From an uncultured Ruminococcus sp. (lineage in GTDB: Bacteria > Bacillota > Clostridia > Oscillospirales > Ruminococcaceae), in the NCBI GenBank assembly GCA_937894495.1, contig CALCRR010000204.1, positions 1 to 16,442 on the forward strand: a stretch of 16,442 nt of DNA, written 5' to 3'. The translations under genes were made by a program, and so were the position numbers. How positions within the stretch are numbered: the first letter of the stretch is position 1; every line of letters begins with the position of its first letter. The notes beneath the pieces are model-generated. The model was given only the letters and a program-made list of their open reading frames with translations. It was not told the origin of the DNA and ran no database searches. This document shows positions 1 through 7,985 of the stretch, piece after piece.

Positions 1-162
1 AAGCACTCGAGTCCTCCCCGGAGGGGAGGGGGCGCTTTCGTGGCAGCTAGTATTTTGATGGCTGCGCCAACCTTGGAAAATGTAGACTTGGTGAGTTTTA
101 CCGCATAATTTGCTAAACCGTTTTCTTGCCTCTTGCCTCTGACCTCTTGCCTCTGGAAGCGC
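1..162. other. Intergenic end region downstream of the operon
   Basis: No credible gene is visible here. The segment has a short perfect hairpin at 13-29 (CCTCCCC/GGGGAGG around a GGA loop) and a possible second fold: GGCGC at 31-35 can pair with GCGCC at 64-68, and GCAGC near 43-47 can pair with GCTGC at 61-65. A heptamer repeat tract follows at 125-152. An ORF running through 113-475 on the minus strand is a shadow of the permease gene and its terminator. The function of the structured stretch is not known to me. Confidence 0.5.
125..152. repeat. Tandem heptamer repeat, four units
   Basis: Read on the minus strand, the tract is four consecutive 7-base units: AGGCAAG, AGGCAAG, AGGTCAG and AGGCAAG (plus-strand order reversed). 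It lies just beyond the terminator of the eight-gene operon. A related array in the opposite orientation occurs at 14910-14930. The unit length is too short for CRISPR. It resembles the dispersed heptanucleotide arrays known from some bacterial intergenic regions. Confidence 0.6.
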
Positions 163-196
163 AAAAAACGACCCCGACAAACATAGTCAGGGTCGT
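163..196 (-). terminator. Rho-independent terminator of the eight-gene operon
   Basis: On the minus strand an 11-bp stem (ACGACCCTGAC pairing with GTCGGGGTCGT, one G-U pair) encloses a 7-base loop, TATGTTT, and is followed directly by TTTTTT. It sits 29 bases after the stop codon of the last permease gene. This is the clear transcription end of the transporter operon. Confidence 0.9.
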
Positions 197-225
197 AATA
201 TTTGATATCCGGTTTTCCGATGGTC

Positions 226-1275
226 TTAGTTTGCAAGACCGGATTTCTCGATACCTTCGATGAAGTATCTCTGCAGGAAAACGTACATTATCAGAATTGG
301 TGTGATCGACAGCAGACAACCTGCTTCGAGCCATACGATTATCTGTCTTACAGATACCGACTGACCGTCGAACAGCTGCTGGATCAGGTTTGTATTCAGG
401 TTCTTCAGCATCAGAGCTACTGTATCGTTGTTGGTGAAGAATGAGCTTGATACATAGTAGTCGTTCCAGTACCATACGATGGAGAACAGGAATACTGTGA
501 GGAATGACTGCTTTGCGTTGGGTACCATGATCTTTACATAGGTGTAAAGAGGTGAGCAGCCGTCCAGGTATGCTGCGTCCTCAAGCTCCTTAGGCAGTCC
601 TCTGAAGAACTGACGGAAGATGAAGATGAACAGACCGGCTCTCAGACCGTTGGCAAACAGGGCAGGCAGATACATTGTCAGACCGCTGTTGATAAGCGAG
701 ATAGTGTTGCCGCCGTTGACCAGTGGGATTATACCGAAAAGGTCGAAGTATGCATACTGCATATAAAGCGGGATAGTTGTGATCTGAGGGGGAACGATGA
801 TCATAAGAATTACTATTGCAAACAGTAAATTCTTACCCTTAAATTGAAATCTTGCGAAGCCGTAGCCTGTGATGGAGCAGGTAACCACCTGCAGCACCGA
901 TGCTACCAGGTTGAGCACTACTGTGTTGAGCACAGTGTCCTCAAACTTCATAACGCCCCAGACGTCTTTGACGTTTTGCATAGTAAAGCTCTTGGGGATC
1001 CATACGATAGAAGGATCGTTCATCTGCTCGTTGGGTCTGAATGCTGTTGAAAGCATGAATATCAGAGGATACAGAATGATGAAGCACAAGCCGAACAGTA
1101 TCAGAAATCTGAATATGGGCCATACGGTACCAATTGCTTTTTTCCTTCTGTTATACTTGATCTGCTCCTCAGTCAGGAAGTTATGTATACCCAACTGCTT
1201 CATTCTTTTGTGACGGGCCTTTATAGCGGCCTTGCGTTCTTTTTCAAACTGTTTTTCTTCTTTTTTAGTTGCCAC
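226..1275 (-). CDS. MalG-type carbohydrate ABC transporter permease (second pair)
   Basis: Predicted inner subunit of a CUT1-family sugar ABC transporter, 349 residues, with six membrane segments beginning near residue 53. The EAA loop that docks the ATPase is visible at about 229-251 (LEDAAYLDG, then KIMVP). The C-terminus QRYFIEGIEKSGLAN is the usual MalG-like ending. The N-terminus is unusual: about 48 highly charged, Lys/Glu-rich residues precede the first helix, longer than the roughly 280-residue MalG norm. The start is GTG at 1275, preceded by AAGGGGGGG five bases upstream. Only 12 bases separate it from the preceding MalF-type gene, so the two surely form a heterodimer. It is the last gene of the operon. 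Substrate cannot be read from sequence; family assignment is secure. Confidence 0.93.
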   Translation of the reverse strand: MATKKEEKQFEKERKAAIKARHKRMKQLGIHNFLTEEQIKYNRRKKAIGTVWPIFRFLILFGLCFIILYPLIFMLSTAFRPNEQMNDPSIVWIPKSFTMQNVKDVWGVMKFEDTVLNTVVLNLVASVLQVVTCSITGYGFARFQFKGKNLLFAIVILMIIVPPQITTIPLYMQYAYFDLFGIIPLVNGGNTISLINSGLTMYLPALFANGLRAGLFIFIFRQFFRGLPKELEDAAYLDGCSPLYTYVKIMVPNAKQSFLTVFLFSIVWYWNDYYVSSSFFTNNDTVALMLKNLNTNLIQQLFDGQSVSVRQIIVWLEAGCLLSITPILIMYVFLQRYFIEGIEKSGLAN

Positions 1276-1287
1276 TTTGACCCCCCC

Positions 1288-2325
1288 TTATTCTACTTCA
1301 TAGTAAACGACCTTGTTGAGGATAGCTACTATAATTGCCAGACAAACTGCGATGATAGCGAAGTATGCCCATGCCATTGCGGCTGAGTAACCGTGCTCCC
1401 AGTTTGTAGACTTGTTAAGAACAATGGTCATTACCTGGTTCTGTGGATCTACGAACGAGTCAACTACTGTATAAACTACGCTCGCGAGGATCATAGGGCT
1501 TATGGTGGGAAGAGTTATCTTCCAGAAGAACTCCCATGAGGTAGCACCCTCCATCTGGGCAGCCTCCTTAGATGCAGGGGAGATGCCCTGCAGTGCCGAG
1601 AGTATCAGCAGGATCTGGATACCTGAGTTCCATACCAGATTGAAGATATCCGTCGTCAGCGTGTTGATCGTTTCGGTCAGCTTATCGCTGATGTTATAGA
1701 TACCTAAGAAGTTGAGCAGCTGGTCTACCAGATTAGCCTCAAACATTGTGCTGAACTGCTCTGAACCGCCTGCGTATCCGCCTGTGCTCATGTTACCGTT
1801 GATGATATCCATTACAGGACCTGTAGCGATGATAACAGGGAGGAAGAATACGGCTCTTGCGAATGTTCTGCCGTGGAACTTCTGGTTAAGGATTATAGCG
1901 ATGAATATGGAGAATATCAGGATAAGAGGTGTTCTCAGCGCTGTGTTCTTCAGCATATTCACCAGTGCCAGTGAGTAATCCTGATCCTTACGGAACGCAT
2001 TTACGTAGTTTTTCCAGCCGATGAACTTCATTTCCATACCGCCGGGCTGTACCGTGGTCTGGTTGAATGAATAGATCAGCGACTCAATAAGAGGAAGGAT
2101 AAAGAAGTAGATGGTACCCAGTATCCAGATGGCGATAAAGCCGTAGCCGTAGAGCTGCTTTCTTCTCTCGTAGGAGAGCTTATGCTTTTTCTCAGCCTTG
2201 ATGCCTGTATAGTCTATACCTATCTGCTCCTCAAAGGCAGCCTTGGAATCCTCCGCATTGTCAGAGGTCTGAACCTCCTGAACATCATTCTCCTCTTCAG
2301 GAGTGATCTTTTCAATATCGCTCAT
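1288..2325 (-). CDS. MalF-type carbohydrate ABC transporter permease (second pair)
   Basis: CUT1-family permease subunit, 345 residues. About 58 residues precede the first membrane helix (60-80). The first 35 of these are strongly acidic (Glu/Asp-rich) and the rest basic, an extension not needed for transport in the family. The EAA loop is canonical at about 251-273 (SKEAAQMEG followed by KITLP). A stretch of roughly 50 residues between helices, around 175-225, is Gly/Ser/Asn-rich and probably extracellular. The ATG start overlaps the stop of the DUF5696 gene by one base (TAATG), and AGGAGG lies 9 bases upstream inside that gene, so translational coupling is likely. It pairs with the MalG-type gene directly downstream. 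The acidic tail here and the basic tail on its partner may contact each other; that is inference. Confidence 0.93.
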   Translation of the reverse strand: MSDIEKITPEEENDVQEVQTSDNAEDSKAAFEEQIGIDYTGIKAEKKHKLSYERRKQLYGYGFIAIWILGTIYFFILPLIESLIYSFNQTTVQPGGMEMKFIGWKNYVNAFRKDQDYSLALVNMLKNTALRTPLILIFSIFIAIILNQKFHGRTFARAVFFLPVIIATGPVMDIINGNMSTGGYAGGSEQFSTMFEANLVDQLLNFLGIYNISDKLTETINTLTTDIFNLVWNSGIQILLILSALQGISPASKEAAQMEGATSWEFFWKITLPTISPMILASVVYTVVDSFVDPQNQVMTIVLNKSTNWEHGYSAAMAWAYFAIIAVCLAIIVAILNKVVYYEVE

Positions 2326-4742
2326 TATTCCAAACCTCCTTCAATGCAATTTGTTACGTCAACAGGCTTGCCGTTGACAGTCACAGCAGCGGTCTTTTTG
2401 TTGATAACAACGACCACGTCCTGTGCTCCGTCCTTCGAGTATGTGGTTGTCAGCTCGTTATTGTCGTCGCTGACCTCGAAGTTGGAGATAGTATAATCAG
2501 CTATGCCGTTAAATACGCTTTGTGACGCCTTATACTGATTAGCAGCCATTTCTATCCAGCCCTTGTAGTTGGAGTAGTAAAGCTCGTTATACTCGGTATC
2601 CTGCAAAGTATCAGCGTCTGCATAGGTCAGATCGTAGTGTATCTGTGAGCCTGACGCCAGTGACAGCAGGAAGCTTTCGTCTGAATTTGAGCTTGCGTTG
2701 ATAGCGGTCGAAGCATAAGGCACATAGCCGTGGATGACCATCTGATAGAACGGGATATCAAAGTCTGTAACATCAAAGCCGCTGGAAGAAACGGGCACGT
2801 TAGTTACATTTGATACATAGGGCAGAATGTAAGCGTTAGCCTCATCAGCGATGATGGAACCGATCTGCTCCTTAGCGTTCTTATACTCATCGACCAGCAG
2901 GTTCATGGTCTTGTTCCTTGAGTAGGTATCCTTTCTGTTGTAATCGCCTACCAGTCTTGAAGAGAAGTAGCCGAAGCCTGCGGCAGTAAGGTCTCTGTCC
3001 TTATAGCCCTCCACCATTTCCTCAAACGCCTGGTTATACTTAGCAGGCGAGAGAAGTGCAGGTGCGACGCCCTTTTTGGCAACGCCGAAGGAGAGGCTGT
3101 ATGAGGACTGCCTTGAATAAGCGTTGGATATCCTGATAGCTGTACTTGTCAGCGTCCAGTAGCCCGACGAGCTCTTATCCATAGTGAAGTTGTTGAGGGA
3201 CGGGAACACTGTTACGCCGTCGGTCTTTATAAAGTCCTCAAAATCGCTCTTGCCGCCCAGTGTGCCTGAGGGCTTTGCGTTGGTAGAGATCTTATTTTTG
3301 ATAGAGTTATTGGTCCAGTCGTTGTAGTTTACCTTAAATGCGTCAACGCCCTGGTCTTTAAGCTTTGAAACTATCTCGCCTGCCTGGTCGAAGCCGGTGA
3401 TCTCGGTCTTGAGGTTAAAGGGCAGACCCACGATTGAAGTTCTCTTGAGGACTCCGCCGAAGAGGTCAAGATAGAGGTCGTTGCTGTTATCCTTCTGAGA
3501 CTGGAGACCCTTTTCCTTGATAAGGTAGTTTCTGTAGACCTCTGCACAGTCGGCATAGTTCACATTTTCCTTACCGTCGCCCACGGGATAGTAGCGAACG
3601 CCGAAGCGCTCAGTTTTGATGCCGTCCTTCTCGAACACGTTCAGTCTGTTGGAGCTGTCGCCGCTCATAAAGAAGGTATCTGACGATCTGGTCTCGAACT
3701 CGAAGTAGCAGTTATTGTACACCTGCTTGTTCTGTCCGCTGACCTGAGCCCTTGCGTACACGTTTGAGTCGCCGTCGGAGGCTATAGCCACGATACCGTT
3801 ACCGTCATTGACGGTAGCCAGCACAGGCAGATAAGCCTGCTCGGTAACTCTTGGTGATGTCAGGGGAACAGCTGTATAATCTCTGTTATACACCTGCTGG
3901 TTATAATCGGGGTAATTGCCCTTGCCGTTGTTGTAGTTGATAACAGCGCCGCTGCCGTCGGGTATTATCATATAACCGCTGGTAGGATTGCCATTTTCAT
4001 CAGCCGCAGGGATAGCACCGAAATAAGGTGTGAGCTGGAGCTTTGTGAGTATCTTGCCGTCTACTGTGGAGATATTATCCTCCTTTACCTCTGACGAATC
4101 AGCGTAAACGTAGAGGTAGTCGTCCTCCAGCTTATAGTGTACAGTGAGCTCGACGCCCTCTGATCTGTACTTATAGTTTATTGCCACACCGCCCTTTTCG
4201 GTCTTCCACTTAACAGTGGCTTTGTTTGAATAGAGGGGCGCTGCGGATTCTGTTCTCTTTTCCTGTCTCAGGTCAGCGACCTTGATAGCCACGTTTGAAG
4301 CTATCTGCTTTCTCACTGCCGACTTCATTGACTGACCCTTTTCAGCGTCTACCACAGTTTCATCGGCTTCAACATTGACAGGAGATGTCCACCAGTATTT
4401 GCCGCTTTCCTTTACGTAGATACAGAGTCTGTTGTTATCCTCGTCTCCGTAAAGGATCATCTTATCGTTTTCTTCAAGCTGCTCGCAGGTATCGAGAGCC
4501 ACAGCCTCCTCGTCAGAGAGCATCTCGATCTTCTCCTCCTCGTCCTCATCCGAGGTGGTATCCGAATCGGCGGCAGCCTCTTCATCGGCAGCTCCCTCCT
4601 CTGCTGCGATATCCTCCGCAGAGGTCTCGGCAGAGGTATCTGCCTCATCGGATGCTGAAGAAACAGCCATAGAACCCAGAGGTGTCAGCATGGTAAGACA
4701 CAGCGCAAATACAATTGCTTTTTTATAACTTTTGTTATGCAT
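2325..4742 (-). CDS. Secreted DUF5696-like protein, glycosidase-like barrel
   Basis: An 805-residue exported protein. A Sec signal peptide (KKAIVFALCLTMLTPLG) ends near residue 30 and is followed by a low-complexity acidic linker, about 32-75, rich in Glu, Asp and Ala. Residues 95-410 look like beta-rich domains (motifs IIPDGSGAVI, ASDGDSNVYA). Residues 425-740 have the alternating strand/helix texture of a TIM barrel (GQAGEIVSKLKDQGV-like repeat, VFPSLNNFT, GFGYFSSRLVGDYN, IADEANAYILPYVSNV). A small beta domain (770-797) ends the protein. I match it from memory to DUF5696 proteins found beside CUT1 transporters; catalytic residues are not established. There is no lipobox and no C-terminal anchor, so it should be released or held by partners. 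ATG start with a weak GGTGG site; 20 bases after the Yip1 gene. Confidence 0.75.
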   Translation of the reverse strand: MHNKSYKKAIVFALCLTMLTPLGSMAVSSASDEADTSAETSAEDIAAEEGAADEEAAADSDTTSDEDEEEKIEMLSDEEAVALDTCEQLEENDKMILYGDEDNNRLCIYVKESGKYWWTSPVNVEADETVVDAEKGQSMKSAVRKQIASNVAIKVADLRQEKRTESAAPLYSNKATVKWKTEKGGVAINYKYRSEGVELTVHYKLEDDYLYVYADSSEVKEDNISTVDGKILTKLQLTPYFGAIPAADENGNPTSGYMIIPDGSGAVINYNNGKGNYPDYNQQVYNRDYTAVPLTSPRVTEQAYLPVLATVNDGNGIVAIASDGDSNVYARAQVSGQNKQVYNNCYFEFETRSSDTFFMSGDSSNRLNVFEKDGIKTERFGVRYYPVGDGKENVNYADCAEVYRNYLIKEKGLQSQKDNSNDLYLDLFGGVLKRTSIVGLPFNLKTEITGFDQAGEIVSKLKDQGVDAFKVNYNDWTNNSIKNKISTNAKPSGTLGGKSDFEDFIKTDGVTVFPSLNNFTMDKSSSGYWTLTSTAIRISNAYSRQSSYSLSFGVAKKGVAPALLSPAKYNQAFEEMVEGYKDRDLTAAGFGYFSSRLVGDYNRKDTYSRNKTMNLLVDEYKNAKEQIGSIIADEANAYILPYVSNVTNVPVSSSGFDVTDFDIPFYQMVIHGYVPYASTAINASSNSDESFLLSLASGSQIHYDLTYADADTLQDTEYNELYYSNYKGWIEMAANQYKASQSVFNGIADYTISNFEVSDDNNELTTTYSKDGAQDVVVVINKKTAAVTVNGKPVDVTNCIEGGLE

Positions 4743-4762
4743 TTTTACACCACCGTTTCTAT

Positions 4763-5392
4763 TTAGCCTCTGATCCTATATGCGATCTCTGTGTAGACCG
4801 AATATATGAATACATATACCTGCTGGAACAATGACAGAAGAAGTATCGCAAGGAACAGTATAAGAAGCATTGCGACCAGTGTGAGGAGCATTGATACCAG
4901 CGTTTTGCTGAATGAATACTGGTGAGCCGCCTTCATTGCCTGGATCATCAGAACTATGGACCAGCCGAGTCCCAGGTATGAGATAGCGTTGATCCAGATC
5001 GACTCGTCCTGAACGAGGAAGTTTGACAGGATCACCTTGACCAGTGTACACACGATATAAGGTACCAGTGAATATGCAGAATAGATAGCTATCTTTCTGA
5101 AGGTACCCTCGCCCTCCAGCAGAGTACATACCGACCAGTTGCCCACTACCCATGTGAAGTAGTATACTACCGACTGTACTATAAGGGGGACCACATTGAA
5201 GATCTTAACGTAGCTGTTGTTGAACTGGAAGCCTGTAAGCTGTCTGTCAGCCACCATTGCCACGAACAGGAAGAAAACGATAGCCATTGCTATTTTCATT
5301 GAGCCCTGCTTTTTCCATCTCAGATCCTCAAAGCCTTCAACGGGGTGGAAAACACAATGCTTCAGCCAACCCATAGGAGTAAATTCATACAT
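4763..5392 (-). CDS. Yip1-family multi-pass membrane protein
   Basis: A 209-residue integral membrane protein with about five helices: roughly 34-50, 66-87, 97-122, 133-152 and 160-190. The N-terminal motif HPVEGFEDLRWKKQGS just before the first helix is typical of Firmicute Yip1/DUF1282-like proteins. Yip1 proteins act in membrane trafficking in eukaryotes; the bacterial role is unknown. The gene starts two bases after the stop of the propeller gene (TAGTAATG). Its GGGAGGA site lies inside that gene's last codons, so the two are translationally coupled and probably work together: a membrane platform plus an anchored extracellular propeller. It carries no catalytic motif that I can see. Family assignment is fairly sure; function is open. 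Confidence 0.8.
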   Translation of the reverse strand: MYEFTPMGWLKHCVFHPVEGFEDLRWKKQGSMKIAMAIVFFLFVAMVADRQLTGFQFNNSYVKIFNVVPLIVQSVVYYFTWVVGNWSVCTLLEGEGTFRKIAIYSAYSLVPYIVCTLVKVILSNFLVQDESIWINAISYLGLGWSIVLMIQAMKAAHQYSFSKTLVSMLLTLVAMLLILFLAILLLSLFQQVYVFIYSVYTEIAYRIRG

Positions 5393-5394
5393 TA

Positions 5395-7017
5395 CTATCT
5401 TCCTCCCTTCTTTTTGCCGTAGAGTTTGCCCTTGAGGAGATATTTACCTCTCTTGTGCATCTGCGAAAGAACTATCAGCCAAACTATGATCACTATAAGT
5501 ATTATCATTATAACTGTGAAGTTATCTCTGATATAGTCCTCTCTTGCGTACTTGAACGCCTTATCGTAGTCGTCCTGGTCGTAGGCGGTCTTGAAGTAAT
5601 CAAGAGCCTCTGAGTAGTCGCCCTCGTTAAGGGCAGCCTTGCCAAGACCGATATAAGCCAGCGGATAGCCGCCGTCTCTCATTATAACGTCCTCCCAGAT
5701 GGGCTTAGCCTCTGAGTATCTGCCCTGGTCGTAGAGCTCGACAGCCTCATGCATGAGCTGACCGAAGGTAGTTTCGGAATAAACTGTGATATCGTTCTTT
5801 GAACCGTCGATAACATAGATGTTATTGCCGAAAGCCTCAACAGCGTTGGGGTTTGAGAAGCTTCCTCTCTGGTCGTTGGTAGAGTTCTTTGTTCCGAAGA
5901 TACAGAGCTGGTTGCAGTTTCTGTCATACTGGAAAACTCTTCCCGTTGCGAAGTCAAGGACATTTATAAGTCCGTTGTTTGATACGCAGATATCTGTAAG
6001 TCTTGTGGAATAGTTTGAGTTTGTGGTGGAGTCATATTCCGAGGCGATATCGCCGAACTTATACTCATTGCCCGCATTGTTATCCCAGATGTTATAGCCT
6101 GCGGGGTTGAGCTTTTTAACTGCGTCGGTCGTTGTATTGGCAGCCTCTGTAACGGTATAGATGAAGCCGTCCTCGTCGATATCGAAGTTTGCATACTCAA
6201 CAGGAACGTTTCTTGTCATACCCGAGATCTGCTCGTTGGAGGCGAACTTTCTCCAAAGCTTCTGAGCTATTACCGCAGCGGTAACTTCAACTCTGTTAGC
6301 TCCGTAGAAGCCCTGGAACTCGCCGTACTTATTGAACTGCACCGAACCTGTATTTACCGAGGTACAAACAGCGTACACGTTCTCGGCGAAGTCTGCCACG
6401 ACTTTTGACGGGTTAAAGGTCTCCACCTGATAAAGGTCTGTATCGGGTCTTGTATACTCCTGCACCAGCGTAAGCTTTCTTTCGGAGTCCACAGACGCCT
6501 TTACCACTCTTGAATTATCGTAGTCTGCTATGTAAATGTAGAGGTCGTTGGTATAGAGACTTCTCTTTACATAAATACCTGTGGGGGATGCGAATTTTGA
6601 CTCGCCGTCCTCGCCCACGTTTATCTCCGACTTGCCGTCAACGCCTGTATAGGCGCCTGTTACCTCAAGGTCGGAGTTGAGTCTGAGCACACGGTTATTA
6701 TCGGTATCTGCCACCCAGAACTCTTCCTCGTCGGGATCGAAGTAAAGGTCCTTCGGTCCGTTCATTCTTGCCGAAGCCTCTTCACTTATAAAGAGGGGGT
6801 CATCGGGGTCTGACAGCTTGTCGAGACCCATATCATAGCCTGTTACCGTCCTGTCAATACGATAAGCGTTCTGTGAGGGTATAGCGTCCTCCCAGTCGTC
6901 GTAGATATAGGACTTATAAGGCTCCTTTGCGAAGGCGGTAACGGTCATTGACAGTGCAACGGCAGCCGCCATGCCCACGCAGAGAATTTTCTTAAAAGAA
7001 TTATTTATTCTCAACAC
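5395..7017 (-). CDS. Membrane-anchored NHL beta-propeller/TPR protein
   Basis: A 540-residue exported protein. The signal peptide ends at AFA (28-30). NHL-type propeller blades follow, with recurring patterns such as PKDLYFDP-x-EEFWVADTDNNRVLRL (86-113), GIYV...YIADYDNSRVV (147-172), ANFDIDEDGFIYTVT (276-290), DICVSNNGLINVLDFATGRVFQYD (342-365) and NAVEAFGNNIYVIDGSKNDITVY (391-413). Two TPR units cover about 416-485. One membrane helix (501-518) is followed by a Lys/Arg/Gly-rich cytoplasmic tail of 22 residues. So propeller and TPR lie outside, with a short basic tail inside: a scaffold or ligand-sensing layout rather than an obvious enzyme. The start is GTG (7017) with AGGTG eight bases upstream; a TTG one codon on is the alternative. 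A 44-base gap follows the permease gene. No catalytic residues recognised. Confidence 0.82.
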   Translation of the reverse strand: MLRINNSFKKILCVGMAAAVALSMTVTAFAKEPYKSYIYDDWEDAIPSQNAYRIDRTVTGYDMGLDKLSDPDDPLFISEEASARMNGPKDLYFDPDEEEFWVADTDNNRVLRLNSDLEVTGAYTGVDGKSEINVGEDGESKFASPTGIYVKRSLYTNDLYIYIADYDNSRVVKASVDSERKLTLVQEYTRPDTDLYQVETFNPSKVVADFAENVYAVCTSVNTGSVQFNKYGEFQGFYGANRVEVTAAVIAQKLWRKFASNEQISGMTRNVPVEYANFDIDEDGFIYTVTEAANTTTDAVKKLNPAGYNIWDNNAGNEYKFGDIASEYDSTTNSNYSTRLTDICVSNNGLINVLDFATGRVFQYDRNCNQLCIFGTKNSTNDQRGSFSNPNAVEAFGNNIYVIDGSKNDITVYSETTFGQLMHEAVELYDQGRYSEAKPIWEDVIMRDGGYPLAYIGLGKAALNEGDYSEALDYFKTAYDQDDYDKAFKYAREDYIRDNFTVIMIILIVIIVWLIVLSQMHKRGKYLLKGKLYGKKKGGR

Positions 7018-7061
7018 TACTTATCACCTGTTTCCTTTTCAAATTTAAGTTATAAAGCTTA

Positions 7062-7967
7062 TTAATCCTTCATACCTGAGTTAGCCATTGTTTCCATAAC
7101 GTTACCCTGAGCGATAAGGAATACAAGCAGCGGAGGGATAAGGAGTACAACTGCAGCTGCAAATGTAACGCCCTGACGAGCAAGACCTGCGGCTGTTATC
7201 TGCTGTACAACTGTAGGTAGTGTTTTGAGTTCTTCCGAGTAGGTCAGAACACCGCCCTGGATGTTCCAAGCACCCTGGAATGCGAAGATTATCAGGGTCA
7301 TCAGTGCAGGCTTTGAGTTGGGGACAACTATCTGCCAGCAGATCCTGAAGAGTCCTGCGCCGTCCACCTTGGCAGCCTCTACCATCGAGTCGTGGATGGT
7401 AGACATACTCTGTCTCATAAGGTAAAGACCCATTGAGGTCGAGATGCTGGGGAGGATCAGTGCGAAGTAAGTGTCGATCATTCTCAGCTTAGCCATTACC
7501 ATGAACGACATGATCCATGTTGCGTTCGACTGGAACAGCAGGGCGATGACGATGATCTGGTTTACAGCTTTGTTACCGGGAAATCTGCACTTTGCCAGAA
7601 CGAAGGCTGCACAGCAGCAGACGAACAGGTTAGCGGCACAGATAACTATTGTAATAAAGAAGCTGTTGAATATGTATCTTGAAAGGGGCACCTGCCATGA
7701 GCTGGCAGCTACCTTGAACATATCCGAGAAGTTGTTTGATGTGGGGTTGAGTACGTAAAGCTTTGGAGGGAACACGAACAGCTCCTCAATAGGCTTTAAC
7801 GACTGAACTACCGAGTAGTAAAGAGGGAATACCATGAATGCGCCGAGAAGTACAAGGAAAATGAATATGCACACATCGCCCGCACGGGAACCGTTGACGC
7901 GCTTGCGCTTATCAGAGACCTTAAGCTTTTCAATGGATTGCTTCTTTCTTCTTCTTTTTCTAGCCAT
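7062..7967 (-). CDS. MalG-type carbohydrate ABC transporter permease (first pair)
   Basis: CUT1 permease subunit, 301 residues, close to family length. A basic N-terminus (MARKRRRKKQ) precedes six helices, the first at about 32-54. The EAA loop is canonical at 197-217 (VEAAKVDGAG, then QIVVPNS). The C-terminus differs from a usual MalG ending: it is AQGNVMETMANSGMKD instead of the QRYF-G type. The ATG is preceded by AAAGGAGGGGAG. The gene begins 18 bases after the MalF-type partner, so the pair is co-made. Its sequence differs clearly from the second MalG-type permease at 226-1275, so the two pairs are not a recent duplication. Confidence 0.93.
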   Translation of the reverse strand: MARKRRRKKQSIEKLKVSDKRKRVNGSRAGDVCIFIFLVLLGAFMVFPLYYSVVQSLKPIEELFVFPPKLYVLNPTSNNFSDMFKVAASSWQVPLSRYIFNSFFITIVICAANLFVCCCAAFVLAKCRFPGNKAVNQIIVIALLFQSNATWIMSFMVMAKLRMIDTYFALILPSISTSMGLYLMRQSMSTIHDSMVEAAKVDGAGLFRICWQIVVPNSKPALMTLIIFAFQGAWNIQGGVLTYSEELKTLPTVVQQITAAGLARQGVTFAAAVVLLIPPLLVFLIAQGNVMETMANSGMKD

Positions 7968-7985
7968 TTGTAATACTCCCCTCCT

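Noticed and set aside
125..152. CRISPR array
   Set aside because: Units are only seven bases with no spacers, and no cas genes are present.
4385..4672. Arg/Pro-rich ORFs on both strands
   Set aside because: These come from the repetitive acidic-linker codons of the DUF5696 gene read in other frames.
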